Made by a program: the position numbers and the translations under genes
Shown here: positions 20,172 through 29,660 of the stretch, piece after piece
Layout: the number at the start of each line of letters is the position of its first letter
Numbering within the stretch: position 1 is the stretch's first letter
The notes under the pieces: model-generated
Databases searched by the model: none
The model's input: the letters and a program-made list of their open reading frames with translations, nothing else
What the model was told of the DNA's origin: nothing
Assembly: GCF_000969645.2 (NCBI RefSeq)
Contig: NZ_CP014222.1
Location: forward strand, 2,235,740-2,299,739
DNA length: 64,000 bases
Source: Janthinobacterium sp. B9-8
GTDB taxonomy: Bacteria; Pseudomonadota; Gammaproteobacteria; Burkholderiales; Chitinibacteraceae
Reading direction: 5' to 3'

Positions 20172-21731
20172 TTAAGCGTGCACAGCAGATTGTTCACCAA
20201 AATAGCGGCCCGTATGCAAACTGGCTGGCCCAAGCCGGATATATTTCAGCATTAAATACATTTCAATAAAGAATAATGCTGAATACATTAAAAATAAGCC
20301 CGCCATACTAAAGTGCAATTGCCCACTGCTTAGCGCAGATGCCGACATAAAGGTGGGCAATATGCCCGATATGGTCCACGGCTGCCGGCCATATTCAGCC
20401 ACAATCCAGCCCGCTTCAATAGCCACCCAAGGCAAAGGAATAGACCAAACAGCAAGGTGCAATAACCAGCGCTGTGGTGCGAGATTTCTTCTGGCCAAAA
20501 AGTAAAATGACATTGAGAAAATAAAGAGGAATAACATTCCCAATCCAACCATCACGCGGAAAGACCAGAAAATAGGCGCAACATTAGGAATAGTATCGGC
20601 AGCTGCTGCTTTAATTTGTGCAGGCGTTGCATCCACCACATTGCTAGTATATTTCTTTAGCAATAAGCCATAACCTAAATCTGCTTTATGTGCTTCAAAA
20701 TCTACTACTGCCGATTTATCCCCTGCCTTTAATCGCGTTAATGCGGCATAGGCCTGAATACCACTTTTAACTCTTTGTTCATACTCTATTTTTAAATCTT
20801 TAATACCGGTTACTTTTTCTGTTGTTGAACGGGTTGCAATTAAACCCAGCGCATAGGGAATGCTGACTTCAAAATCAACACGCTCTTCTTTTTGATTAGG
20901 AATACCAAATAAAGTCAACGAAGCAGGCGCAGGCTGAGTATCCCACTGGCCTTCCATTGCAGCCAGCTTCACCTTTTGTACTTCACCAGTGGTGTAGCCC
21001 GATTCATCCCCTAAAACAATCACTGATAAAATAGAGGCCAAACCAAAGGCCGAGGCGATGGCGAAAGATCTAAGGGCAAAGCCGGTATCGCGCGCTTTTA
21101 ATAAATACCAGCTAGAAACGCCCAATACAAACATAGATGCAGCAACATAGCCCGCTGCCACGGTATGCACGAATTTAACCTGCGCTACTGGGTTAAAAAA
21201 TACCTCTGCAAGATTAGTTAACTCCATACGCATAGTGATGTAATTAAATTCTGCCCCCACAGGATTTTGCATCCAGCCATTGGCAATTAAAATCCATAAA
21301 GCCGATAGATTTGACCCCAGTGCCACTAAGAAGGTCACGCCCAAATGCTGCACTTTTGAAAGCCTATCCCAGCCAAAAAAGAATAAACCTACAAAGGTTG
21401 ATTCTAAAAAGAAAGCCATCATGCCTTCAATTGCCAAAGGTACGCCAAATATGTCGCCAACATAATGAGAGTAATACGCCCAATTGGTCCCAAATTGAAA
21501 TTCAAGGGTTAAGCCTGTCGTCACGCCCATTGCAAAGTTAATACCAAATAACTTGCCCCAAAAACGTGTCATGTCTTTATATATTACTTTGCCTGTCATG
21601 ACATAAGCGGCTTCACAGATCACTAAAATCCATGACAAACCCATTGTTAAAGGCACAAATAAAAAATGGAACATCGCAGTTAAACCAAATTGCATGCGCG
21701 ATAATTCCACCACTTCAGCGGCGGGGATCAT
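20172..21731 (-). CDS. cydA: cytochrome bd ubiquinol oxidase subunit I
   Basis: CydA binds haems b558, b595 and d and oxidises quinol. The 519-residue protein begins with the LSRMQFGLTAMFHFLFVPLT helix holding the haem b595/d ligand His. A later conserved His is in VKFVHTVAAGYVAAS. The long Q-loop between about residues 240 and 380 makes it the E. coli-like long form. C-terminal conserved block: LPWVAIEAGWIVAEYGRQPW. It is preceded by a 128-bp gap with a motif shared with the gbsR promoter region. Confidence 0.97.
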   Translation of the reverse strand: MIPAAEVVELSRMQFGLTAMFHFLFVPLTMGLSWILVICEAAYVMTGKVIYKDMTRFWGKLFGINFAMGVTTGLTLEFQFGTNWAYYSHYVGDIFGVPLAIEGMMAFFLESTFVGLFFFGWDRLSKVQHLGVTFLVALGSNLSALWILIANGWMQNPVGAEFNYITMRMELTNLAEVFFNPVAQVKFVHTVAAGYVAASMFVLGVSSWYLLKARDTGFALRSFAIASAFGLASILSVIVLGDESGYTTGEVQKVKLAAMEGQWDTQPAPASLTLFGIPNQKEERVDFEVSIPYALGLIATRSTTEKVTGIKDLKIEYEQRVKSGIQAYAALTRLKAGDKSAVVDFEAHKADLGYGLLLKKYTSNVVDATPAQIKAAAADTIPNVAPIFWSFRVMVGLGMLFLFIFSMSFYFLARRNLAPQRWLLHLAVWSIPLPWVAIEAGWIVAEYGRQPWTISGILPTFMSASALSSGQLHFSMAGLFLMYSALFFIEMYLMLKYIRLGPASLHTGRYFGEQSAVHA

Positions 21732-21795
21732 AAAAATATCCTATGTATTTGGAGCGCTAAAAAATGATTTCACAATGACTTAAACATGCAGAATC

Positions 21796-21808
21796 ATAAG
21801 AACATCTT
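21796..21808. promoter_or_regulatory. ATAAGAACATCTT motif upstream of cydA
   Basis: This 13-mer, 65-77 bases upstream of the cydA ATG, reappears with one substitution (ATAAGAACTTCTT) at 22650-22662 in front of the gbsR-like gene. Such sharing would fit a common operator for the GbsR-like regulator. Assignment is inference. Confidence 0.35.
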
Positions 21809-21859
21809 ATTTATTTTAAATACCACGCAATCACACCATCATGACTCAAACAATAAAAG

Positions 21860-22060
21860 TCATAAATCATCTTTGTAAAGAGATGCAGGGGCTGATGCGG
21901 CATTCATAAATCGCTCAGCGATCATGGGCTCCGGAACTAGCATATGCCGGGCAACTGGCTCAGAAAAAAAACTTTTCCAAATCACAAATAACAAGGCCAC
22001 TTTAATCAGCAGCACGATGGTGATTTCCTGCCATAAAGGTATATGCTTCGCTATTCGCAT
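21860..22060 (-). CDS. cydP: CydP-like small membrane protein of cytochrome bd cluster
   Basis: A 66-residue protein starting MRIAKHIPLWQEITIVLLIK, with one membrane helix (about 12-32) and a soluble tail ending ASLYKDDL. It resembles the putative small cytochrome oxidase subunit CydP found before cydAB in beta- and gammaproteobacteria. The ATG at 22060 has GGGAG at 8 bp, formed by the last codons of the gbsR-like gene four bases upstream. The location directly before cydA supports the call; biochemical function is not established here. Confidence 0.72.
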   Translation of the reverse strand: MRIAKHIPLWQEITIVLLIKVALLFVIWKSFFSEPVARHMLVPEPMIAERFMNAASAPASLYKDDL

Positions 22061-22064
22061 TGTG

Positions 22065-22616
22065 TTACTCCCGTTTAGCCGGACGCAGATGCCCGGCAAA
22101 GCTCAAGACTTTCTGCACTTTTGAGCCTAAGCGCATTAAGTTTTCCAGGGTTTCCGGTGAAAGATGCTGCACTTCATCAAACCAGCCGGTGGCCAGCTCG
22201 ATCAGCTCGTGCATTTCACGCATACGTTTTTGGGCATGCCGATCTTCATCGCTCAGTGCCTCATCCATCAGCGCATCACGCAGCAGAGTGAGCGTGGGCT
22301 CAATTTCCCGCTTACGCTTCTCTTCTACAAGTGATCTGAAAATCTCCCACACATCCTTGGGCGTTTCAAAGTAATCACGCCTATCCCCCGGCTTATGCAC
22401 TAACTTGCATAGCTTCCAGGACAGCAGCTCCTTCATGCCCATACTGACATTTGAGCGGGAAAAGCCAAGTTGCTCGGCAATTTCATCGGAATTTAAAGCT
22501 TTGGGTGAAAGGAACAGCAGCGCATACATTTGCCCTACCGTGCGGTTCACCCCCCAACGGCTACCCATTTCGCCAAAGTGCAAAACAAAGCGCTCGTTGA
22601 TCGGTGAGAGGTTCAT
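22065..22616 (-). CDS. GbsR/MarR-family transcriptional regulator of the cyd cluster
   Basis: The 183-residue protein starts MNLSPINERFVLHFGEMGSR at the ATG at 22616; an upstream in-frame TTG is less likely. A winged helix-turn-helix is visible in LNSDEIAEQLGFSRSNVSMG and KLVHKPGDRRDYFETPKDVW, the hallmark of GbsR-type MarR relatives. A helical C-terminal dimerisation part follows. It is four bases from cydP, so it likely belongs to the cyd transcript. A perfect palindrome in its leader suggests autoregulation. Its signal is unknown. Confidence 0.85.
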   Translation of the reverse strand: MNLSPINERFVLHFGEMGSRWGVNRTVGQMYALLFLSPKALNSDEIAEQLGFSRSNVSMGMKELLSWKLCKLVHKPGDRRDYFETPKDVWEIFRSLVEEKRKREIEPTLTLLRDALMDEALSDEDRHAQKRMREMHELIELATGWFDEVQHLSPETLENLMRLGSKVQKVLSFAGHLRPAKRE

Positions 22617-22630
22617 GAAGTTTTCCAATT

Positions 22631-22662
22631 TTCAGTAATTACTGAAATTATAAGAACTTCTT
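22631..22662. promoter_or_regulatory. candidate operator region of the gbsR-like gene
   Basis: TTCAGTAATTACTGAA (22631-22646) is a perfect 16-bp palindrome 15 bases upstream of the regulator's ATG. It is followed by ATAAGAACTTCTT (22650-22662), nearly identical to a motif before cydA. The palindrome has the size of a MarR-type operator. Autoregulation is inferred. Confidence 0.5.
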
Positions 22663-22828
22663 TGATTCTACGCAATGCAAAACTCAAGCCACAGGTGCAT
22701 GCCTGTGAAAAATTCGGACCAAGCCCCAGAAAACCATTCACACATGGCCGTGCTGCAACGCCATCATTCAGCTACAACTAGATCTGTGCATATTATTTAC
22801 AGGCGTAAGCTTATTTTGGAGACAATCA

Positions 22829-23341
22829 ATGCAAAACCCTGTTGAAGAGATTTTGGAAAGAGTCATTTTTCAGAGCAGATGGCTGCTCGCGCCATTTTAT
22901 CTAGCGCTGATTCTTGGCTTGCTGGCTCTGTTTGCCAAAATGATCAAAGAGTTATTGGGTATGTTTAATGCGCTGATTAATTCAGATGGCAATCTGATCA
23001 TTGCCATTTTGGGGATGGTGGATGTAACTTTAGTGGCTAATCTATTATTAATAGTGATTTTTAGCGGCTATGAAAATTTTATTTCCAAACTCGATATCGC
23101 CCATAGCTCGGTAGACAAGCCATCATGGATGGGAAAAGTAAGTTATGCCGATTTAAAACTCAAGCTGATTGGCTCAATTGTGGCCATTTCGGCCATTGAT
23201 TTGCTTAAAGCATTTATGAATATCAAATCCGTAAATCATACTGAGCTGGCATGGCTAATTGGCATTCACCTTACCTTTGTGGTTTCAGGAGTCATGTTTG
23301 CCATTATGGATAGAATTGCTGCGGGAAGCCCCAAGCACTAA
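22829..23341 (+). CDS. YqhA/UPF0114 family inner-membrane protein
   Basis: A 170-residue protein with four hydrophobic segments (about 18-38, 52-82, 106-126 and 136-156). It matches the TIGR00645/UPF0114 family: the N-terminal LERVIFQSRWLLAPFYLALI, the YENFISKLD region and the terminal FAIMDRIA are characteristic. Function is not known for the family. It has a GGAG ribosome site, its own promoter region divergent from the gbsR-like gene, and a downstream hairpin. Confidence 0.88.
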   Translation: MQNPVEEILERVIFQSRWLLAPFYLALILGLLALFAKMIKELLGMFNALINSDGNLIIAILGMVDVTLVANLLLIVIFSGYENFISKLDIAHSSVDKPSWMGKVSYADLKLKLIGSIVAISAIDLLKAFMNIKSVNHTELAWLIGIHLTFVVSGVMFAIMDRIAAGSPKH

Positions 23342-23378
23342 AATCAAGCGGCTTTATACTTAGCTCAAGCTGTAAAAA

Positions 23379-23412
23379 AACGACTGCTTAAAAATAAGGC
23401 AGCCGTTCTTTT
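23379..23412 (+). terminator. probable terminator after the YqhA-family gene
   Basis: AACGACTGC and GCAGCCGTT pair with one mismatch and are followed by CTTTT. It lies between the convergent YqhA-family and fliJ genes. Confidence 0.6.
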
Positions 23413-23490
23413 CACTTATTAATCAGAGCGCTCATACACTTATCCACATCTTATCCTTGTTTAAACCGCCTCAAAAGGTGGATAAAAAAA

Positions 23491-23922
23491 TCAACGCGGG
23501 CGTGGGCGCGTATTGAACTCATCATTCATGCGCTGCTCATTGCGCAATTCTTTTTGCATTTCTGCTGATAAATGCCGCTGTTTTAAAGCCTCAAATGCTT
23601 TTACTTTTTTCTCGCACTCCAGCCATGCATCCCGCTGAGCCTCATACGCTACCAGCAAGCGATCAATTTCTTGTTGCTGTACCAAGGCCACATCATCCAG
23701 TTTTGCCAAAAACAATTGAAAATCACGCCACTGGATAATACTCATCCCGCCCTGACCGCTATCCAGCAAGCGCGCACGGTATTCAACGCGGTACTGATCT
23801 ACCTGATCCAGCTTGCCTTGTGCACCCAGCCAGAGGGCTTGAGCAGTCTGCATCCGACGAGCAGCCTCTTCACGCGCATCAATAGCAAGCTCTAATAAAA
23901 AGGCAAAACGAAATTGAGCCAC
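23491..23922 (-). CDS. fliJ: flagellar export protein FliJ
   Basis: FliJ is the coiled-coil stalk of the flagellar type III export ATPase. The 143-residue protein begins MAQFRFAFLLELAIDAREEA and is almost wholly charged, heptad-rich helix, with a basic tail (NTRPRPR). It lies immediately after fliI, its usual place. No fliK follows; the next gene is convergent, so the operon ends here. Confidence 0.9.
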   Translation of the reverse strand: MAQFRFAFLLELAIDAREEAARRMQTAQALWLGAQGKLDQVDQYRVEYRARLLDSGQGGMSIIQWRDFQLFLAKLDDVALVQQQEIDRLLVAYEAQRDAWLECEKKVKAFEALKQRHLSAEMQKELRNEQRMNDEFNTRPRPR

Positions 23923-23947
23923 GGCTAAAACTCCTGAAACAAGCAGA

Positions 23948-25345
23948 TCACATCAAGAGCTGATAGAGCTTCATTCTAGCCCCATCATAGCGTTCGCACT
24001 CGGCAATACCCTGTTGCAAAAAGGCTTCAAAGCTAGGATTACGCCGAATGGCTTCATCCAGCACCGGATCAGAGCCTGGCACATAAGCCCCTACACTGAT
24101 TAAATCCCGGCTGCGCTGATAGCGGGAATAGAGATATTTAAAGCGGCGGACCACAGCGAACTCTTCGGGCGAAATAATATCGTTCATCACCCGGCTAATC
24201 GATGCTTCGATATCAATTGCTGGGTAATGCCCAGCTTCCGCCAGCTGGCGGCTAAGCACAAAGTGGCCATCCAAAATCGCCCGTGCATTATCCGCAATCG
24301 GATCCTGTTGATCATCACCCTCAGATAAAACAGTATAAAACGCAGTAATTGAGCCACCACCTTCTTCGGCATTACCCGCACGCTCTACCAACTGAGGCAA
24401 GCGAGCAAAAACGGATGCCGGATAGCCTTTTGTGGCGGGCGGCTCGCCCACAGCCAAGGCAATTTCACGTTGCGCCATGGCATAGCGTGTCAGCGAATCC
24501 ATAATCAGCAGCACATGCTTGCCCTGATTTCTAAAATACTCGGCAATCGAAGTGGCATAAGCCGCTCCATAAAGCCGTAATAAAGGCGGCGTATCGGCAG
24601 GCGCTGCCACGACTACCGAGCGCTTTAAGCCTTCATCGCCCAGAATATTCTCAATAAAATCTTTCACTTCACGGCCACGCTCGCCAATTAGGCCCACCAC
24701 CACCACATCGGCCGTGGTATAGCGCGCCATCATGCCCAGCAACACCGATTTACCCACACCAGAGCCTGCAAAGAGGCCCAAGCGCTGACCTCGCCCAACC
24801 GTTAACATGGCATTAATCGCCCGCACACCCACATCCATCACATGCTTCACTGGCTCACGCGTCATCGGGTTGTAGGGGCGTGCAAACAGCGGCATATAGT
24901 CGTCGTGCTCGATCCGGCCTTTGCCATCAAGTGGCCTGCCTAAGCCGTCTAAAACGCGGCCAAGTAGGCCCCAGCCTACCGGCATCTGACGGCCATGATC
25001 TTCTAAACGGCGCTGAGGCGGACGCGGATGACCATAATCAGGCACCCACGCTTCAACATCTTCATGCGGCACCACCTGCGCGCCAGGCTCTACACCATAG
25101 ATTTCGGCAATCGGCATTAAGAAGAGACGATCTTCATTAAACCCCACTACCACGGCTTCTACCGAAGCACCGCTAGGCGTCATCACATCGCAAGATGAGC
25201 CAATAGCCAAGCGCAAGCCCACGGCCTCAAGCACCAAACCCGATACTCTGACCAAGCGCCCACGCGGCAGCCACGGGCGCATCCAGCGTACCGCGTCTTT
25301 ACAATCGGCTAGATACTGGCTGCAGCCATGGAGTGCTTCAGTCAT
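23948..25345 (-). CDS. fliI: flagellar export ATPase FliI
   Basis: FliI energises export of flagellar substrates. The ATG at 25345 overlaps the fliH stop and gives 465 residues, the normal length; the reading frame is open further upstream but inside fliH. Walker A is [19 protein letters not shown], Walker B lies in [16 protein letters not shown], and the catalytic glutamate region is [16 protein letters not shown]. It is translationally coupled to FliH, its regulator. Confidence 0.97.
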   Translation of the reverse strand: MTEALHGCSQYLADCKDAVRWMRPWLPRGRLVRVSGLVLEAVGLRLAIGSSCDVMTPSGASVEAVVVGFNEDRLFLMPIAEIYGVEPGAQVVPHEDVEAWVPDYGHPRPPQRRLEDHGRQMPVGWGLLGRVLDGLGRPLDGKGRIEHDDYMPLFARPYNPMTREPVKHVMDVGVRAINAMLTVGRGQRLGLFAGSGVGKSVLLGMMARYTTADVVVVGLIGERGREVKDFIENILGDEGLKRSVVVAAPADTPPLLRLYGAAYATSIAEYFRNQGKHVLLIMDSLTRYAMAQREIALAVGEPPATKGYPASVFARLPQLVERAGNAEEGGGSITAFYTVLSEGDDQQDPIADNARAILDGHFVLSRQLAEAGHYPAIDIEASISRVMNDIISPEEFAVVRRFKYLYSRYQRSRDLISVGAYVPGSDPVLDEAIRRNPSFEAFLQQGIAECERYDGARMKLYQLLM

Positions 25346-26267
25346 GAGGGTCGGATTCAGTCGATGTTTCCTGAACGGCAGCGGGGAGTTCTTCTGCCAA
25401 AGCAAGATCTACTGAAGCAGAAACCTCCTCAGCAGCAAGCGGCGCTGAGACATCATCAGAGGATGCCGCAGGGCTTACTTCCTCAACAAGGGATGCAAGA
25501 TGCTCCTCGCGCGCATTCCACATTAAATCACCGCGATCGTTGCGACCTAAAACACGCAAGATATTTTGCCAGCGCACCGGCAGGGATAAATCAACCGCAG
25601 AATCAGGCGTATCAATCCGGCAACCGCCCGCTTCGATATGCGGATCGGCCAATAAACGCCAAGTATCACTAGGCAGATCGCCCCCCAGCATGCCAGCGAT
25701 AGCCGTTAAATCTTCGGGATTTAAAAAGACACGCGAAGGGGATCGTGCAGCAGGCAGACTTGCCAGTACTTCACGCAAAATAGGCAATAAACGCTCCGGC
25801 GCATGGTTTAATTCTTCTCTCACCATTTGCCGCGCAATCACGACGGCCAGATCAAGCACTTCATTGGACAGCGCCGCTTCTGCTTTTTGCAATGTCATTT
25901 CAACGCTGGCCAATACTGCACGCAGGCGATTTGCTTCGTCCTCGGCCACCAAGCGCCCAGCCTCTAAGCCAGCCTCAAAGCCTTCGCTTTGCGCCTGTTG
26001 GGCAATCGCTTCTATCTCTTCTGCGGTAGGAAAAGAAACATCGGCACTTGAAACATCGGCCGATTCTGCGGGCAGCTGCTCTTCATCTTCTGATTCAGCG
26101 CTTAAATCACCTTCAGCACCTTGCGCTTCGGGCTCATCCAGAGGCTCATCGCTGACTTCTACTTGCTCGATGGCTACGGCTTCAGCCTCTGCCTCGTGCA
26201 AAGAAGCTAACTCCCATTTTTCCCAAGCACTTAATTGCTCGCGTGGAATCACGCGTGGATTACTCAT
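25338..26267 (-). CDS. fliH: flagellar assembly protein FliH
   Basis: FliH tethers and restrains FliI at the export gate. The 309-residue protein is longer than the E. coli form because of acidic low-complexity tails: residues 25-85 are rich in E, D and A, and the last 55 residues likewise. The central part has the glycine-spaced helix ([20 protein letters not shown]) and the family C-domain ([16 protein letters not shown]). The ATG overlaps the fliG stop by one base. Confidence 0.9.
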   Translation of the reverse strand: MSNPRVIPREQLSAWEKWELASLHEAEAEAVAIEQVEVSDEPLDEPEAQGAEGDLSAESEDEEQLPAESADVSSADVSFPTAEEIEAIAQQAQSEGFEAGLEAGRLVAEDEANRLRAVLASVEMTLQKAEAALSNEVLDLAVVIARQMVREELNHAPERLLPILREVLASLPAARSPSRVFLNPEDLTAIAGMLGGDLPSDTWRLLADPHIEAGGCRIDTPDSAVDLSLPVRWQNILRVLGRNDRGDLMWNAREEHLASLVEEVSPAASSDDVSAPLAAEEVSASVDLALAEELPAAVQETSTESDPHD

Positions 26268-27274
26268 TATTCAACTAATCCTTCATCACCCTTACCACCC
26301 AGCACAATCTGACCTTCATCAGCCAGACGGCGAACGATTTTAAGGATTTCTTTCTGCTCAGCCTCAACTTCAGACAACTTAACCGGCCCACGCGCTTCTA
26401 AATCATCACGCAACATTTCGGCGGCTCGTGAAGACATATTTTTGAAAATCTTTTCTTTAAGCGCCTGGCTGGTTCCCTTAAGAGAAATCACCAAGGAATC
26501 AGATTGAATTTCACGCATCAACAGCTGAATACCCCGGTCGTCAATATCCAGAATATTATCGAAGGTAAACATCTTGTCTTGAATTTTTTGGGCCAGCTCA
26601 GGATCGTAATCACGCACACTGGCAATCGCCGATGCTTCAACCACACCGCCCATAAAGTTAAGAATATCGGCCGCCATTTGCACGCCACCCATAGCGCTTT
26701 TCTTTAGCTTATCGGTGCCTGACATCAATTGAGTCAACACATCATTGAGTTCTTTCAAGGCAACCGGCTGCACGCCTTCTAGCGTGGCAATCCGCAGCAA
26801 TACATCATTACGCTGGCGCTCAACAAAATAGCTCAGGATTTCTGATGACTGATCTGATTCTAAATGCACCAGAATAGTGGCAATAATCTGCGGGTGCTCG
26901 TTTTTAATGAGCTCGGCAACGGCCGATGAATCCATCCATTTTAACGATTCAATCCCGTTATTATCATTGCCTTGCAAGATACGATCGAGCAAATTGGCTG
27001 CTTTATCAGTGCCCAGAGCCTTGGTCAATACCGAGCGAATATATTCATCCGCAGCACCTAAATTGGCACGATTTTGCGTTGAAGCAATAAACTCCGCCAA
27101 AACCACATCGATCTCTTCACGTTTAACGGCATCCATTCCGGCCACCGCAAAACCCAACTTCTGCACTTCCTTAGGCCCTAAAAATTTAAACACTTCAACG
27201 GCAACATCTTCGCCTAAGGTCATCAATAAAAGAGCGCTTTTACGCACTCCTTCTTCACTTATATCGGCAGCCAT
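26267..27274 (-). CDS. fliG: flagellar motor switch protein FliG
   Basis: FliG couples torque between MotA and the rotor and links FliF to FliM. The 335-residue protein has the EHPQ motif of the middle domain (LIKNEHPQIIATIL). Its C-terminal charged helix contains DIDDRGIQLLMREIQSDSLV. Length and layout are canonical. It lies 58 bp after fliF. Confidence 0.97.
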   Translation of the reverse strand: MAADISEEGVRKSALLLMTLGEDVAVEVFKFLGPKEVQKLGFAVAGMDAVKREEIDVVLAEFIASTQNRANLGAADEYIRSVLTKALGTDKAANLLDRILQGNDNNGIESLKWMDSSAVAELIKNEHPQIIATILVHLESDQSSEILSYFVERQRNDVLLRIATLEGVQPVALKELNDVLTQLMSGTDKLKKSAMGGVQMAADILNFMGGVVEASAIASVRDYDPELAQKIQDKMFTFDNILDIDDRGIQLLMREIQSDSLVISLKGTSQALKEKIFKNMSSRAAEMLRDDLEARGPVKLSEVEAEQKEILKIVRRLADEGQIVLGGKGDEGLVE

Positions 27275-27332
27275 GGTTTGCTCCTCAAGGCGCTTTAAAT
27301 ATCATAAAACGGCTGCTCTGCTGCAGTTCAGG

Positions 27333-29057
27333 CTAAGACTTCTTATTAGGATCTCCGCCTTTATCATCCGCATTCAGCATCCATTCGCGCAAGATGGTCG
27401 CTACCATACGCGGATCATCTTTGGCCAGCTCTTTAGCCTGCTGCAAGAGCTCGGCGTAAGCGGCCATACGGTTCTGATTTTCATCCTCTTCAGGATTTTG
27501 CTCATCCGCACTTAATCTCTCGCCATCCGGTCCAAGCGTCTCGCCAAAATCCAACTCTTGAATACGTGCCTCTTCGCGCGTTTTGGCCATGTCTTTCATC
27601 AGCGGGCGCAGCACAAAGAACAGCAAATAAAGCACAACAATGGCAATCAATGCCAATTTACCCACATCGGTGGCATTGGTTTGAATATACGCCAACGCCT
27701 TATCCTGCATTTTCTTTTCTTCAAGCGGTAAAGAATCAGCAAATGCCGCATTCACCACATTGACAGAATCACCACGCTCCTTGTTGTACCCTATCGCCTC
27801 ACGCACCAAATTATTGATTTGCGTCATTTCTTGTGGGCTAAACGGCAGGTAAGTCATCTTCCCTGTTTTATCTTTACCGGGCTTGTAGTTGAGTACAACC
27901 GCAGCAGAAAGGCGCTTTACTCCCCCTACCTGTTGCTTTACATGCTGAATGGTTTTATCCACTTCATAGTTAATAGTGGCTTCTTTACGACTGTTGGCCG
28001 TGCCCGTAACGCCAGCTTCAGAAGCGCCAGAAGCTGTGGGAGCCGTAATCGGCGCGGCAGCCGCTCCTGGCGGCTGATTCGACAGTGCCCCCGGCACGCC
28101 ACCGGCTAATTCATTACTGGATTTACCCTGCTGATCAAGCGTTTGCTGACTACGCATCGCCGAGCTATTGGGCGGAGAATTAGGTTTAAAAGATTCTGAT
28201 GTTTGCTCGACTTCTGCAAAATCAATTTGTGCCGTGATTTCCGCTTTTACATTTTCTTTGCCCACCAATGGCGCAAGAATCGTTTCAACGCGCTCAACGA
28301 AGCCTTTTTCTACATGCTGTACATAAAGTAATTGGCGCGGGTCTAAATTGTTCTGGCTCATTTCAGGCAATTTAGATAATAAATTACCGTCCTGATCCAC
28401 AATGGTCACATTTTTAATCGGTAGCTCTGGCACGCTGGATGAAACTAAATGAATAATCCCCGCCACCTGGCCGCCATCCAGAATTCTTCCCGGATGCAGC
28501 GTCAGCATGACAGAAGCCGTTGGCTTTTGCTGATCGCGTAAAAAAACCGTTTGTTTAGGCATGGCCAAATGCACACGGGCTTTGCCCACTGAAGCCACAG
28601 TTTCAATTGAACGCGCTAATTCGCCTTCAATTGCGCGCTGATAATTAACCTGTTCTGCAAATTGCGAGACACCAAATTTTTGATTATCTAAAAGCTCAAA
28701 CCCGGCATTGCCCGATTTAGGCAATCCTTGTGCGGCAAGCTTTAATCTAACGTCATAAATTTTATCGGCAGTAACAGAAATTGTGCCGCCCGGATCCAGC
28801 TTATAGGGCACATTCATTTGTTGCAGAGATTGAACGATGGCGCCGCCATCTTTATCGGGGATATTGGTAAAAAGAACCCGATAAGCCGGTTCTTTTGACC
28901 ACAGCATATTGCCAACAATTAAAGCAATCACAGCTGCGACTGCAATCATCAGGCCGATCCTTCGCCCAGACGAAAGCGCAGCGAAGCGCTCACGCGCCAC
29001 CCCGAAGCCTCTTGCTGTGATCAGATTATTATCTGCCGCTGCACTTACCTCTGCCAT
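27333..29057 (-). CDS. fliF: flagellar MS-ring protein FliF
   Basis: FliF builds the MS ring of the basal body in the inner membrane. The ATG at 29057 (MAEVSAAADNNLITARGFGV) follows GGGA and gives 574 residues. Two membrane helices flank the periplasmic ring-building region (IGLMIAVAAVIALIVGNML near 35 and GKLALIAIVVLYLLFFVL near 450). The periplasmic part holds KSGNAGFELLDNQKFGVSQF and RARV-like KARVHLAMPKQTVF blocks. The C-terminal tail binds FliG. Confidence 0.96.
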   Translation of the reverse strand: MAEVSAAADNNLITARGFGVARERFAALSSGRRIGLMIAVAAVIALIVGNMLWSKEPAYRVLFTNIPDKDGGAIVQSLQQMNVPYKLDPGGTISVTADKIYDVRLKLAAQGLPKSGNAGFELLDNQKFGVSQFAEQVNYQRAIEGELARSIETVASVGKARVHLAMPKQTVFLRDQQKPTASVMLTLHPGRILDGGQVAGIIHLVSSSVPELPIKNVTIVDQDGNLLSKLPEMSQNNLDPRQLLYVQHVEKGFVERVETILAPLVGKENVKAEITAQIDFAEVEQTSESFKPNSPPNSSAMRSQQTLDQQGKSSNELAGGVPGALSNQPPGAAAAPITAPTASGASEAGVTGTANSRKEATINYEVDKTIQHVKQQVGGVKRLSAAVVLNYKPGKDKTGKMTYLPFSPQEMTQINNLVREAIGYNKERGDSVNVVNAAFADSLPLEEKKMQDKALAYIQTNATDVGKLALIAIVVLYLLFFVLRPLMKDMAKTREEARIQELDFGETLGPDGERLSADEQNPEEDENQNRMAAYAELLQQAKELAKDDPRMVATILREWMLNADDKGGDPNKKS

Positions 29058-29171
29058 ACGTCGAAATCCCATGCAGGCTTTAAAGAGCCTGTCTAAATTC
29101 TAGTCTAAATATTTCATCGATGCTTTCACGAAATATTCAGGCCAGCTAAGGCTCTGAACAAAACCCGGGCT

Positions 29172-29495
29172 TTAGACCTGCATACTCATGACTTCCTGAT
29201 AAGCACTGACTAGCTTATTGCGCACCTGCACCATCGTTTGGAAAGAAAGGCTGGCTTTTTGTAACGATACCATCACATCTTGCAAATTAGCTTCCGGCGC
29301 TCCCGATTGAAACGCGAGTTGCTGTGCTTGAGCATCTTGCTGTACCTGATTCACTTGATCCAAGGAGGATTTAAGCATAGACGCAAAATCCGGCGCGCCC
29401 GCAACGGGCTGTGCCTGTGATGCAGCCTGCCCCCCTGCAAGTGCAGACATCGCTTTTAGTTCGCCAAGAACCTGATCGATTCCTTGCACGCTCAT
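29172..29495 (-). CDS. fliE: flagellar hook-basal body complex protein FliE
   Basis: FliE joins the MS ring to the rod. The 107-residue protein has the family signature in its C-terminal half (DVMVSLQKASLSFQTMVQVR, then NKLVSAYQEVMSMQV). The ATG at 29495 has a strong AAGGGGA site. It opens the fliEFGHIJ run; a 165-bp gap separates it from fleR and probably carries its promoter. Confidence 0.95.
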   Translation of the reverse strand: MSVQGIDQVLGELKAMSALAGGQAASQAQPVAGAPDFASMLKSSLDQVNQVQQDAQAQQLAFQSGAPEANLQDVMVSLQKASLSFQTMVQVRNKLVSAYQEVMSMQV

Positions 29496-29660
29496 GACTT
29501 ATATCCCCTTTTAAGCAGTTAATCAATTGATCTGGCGATGAACACCAGCCTAAGCCTTGATGTCAGTAAAAAAATGCCAAAAGCCCTTGATTAATGCCTT
29601 GTTTTAAATTGTAGGTGCTTAGACTTAGCTACTGCAAGCAATTCCTGAGCCACCTGCGCC

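Noticed and set aside
21732..21859. FNR box before cydA
   Set aside because: Only a half-site-like ATGACTTAAA is present; the second half-site is missing.
29540..29580. Possible sigma-54 promoter before fliE (TTGGCATTTTTTTACTG on the minus strand)
   Set aside because: The GG is present but the -12 GC is replaced by CT at the correct spacing, so it does not meet the GG-N10-GC rule.
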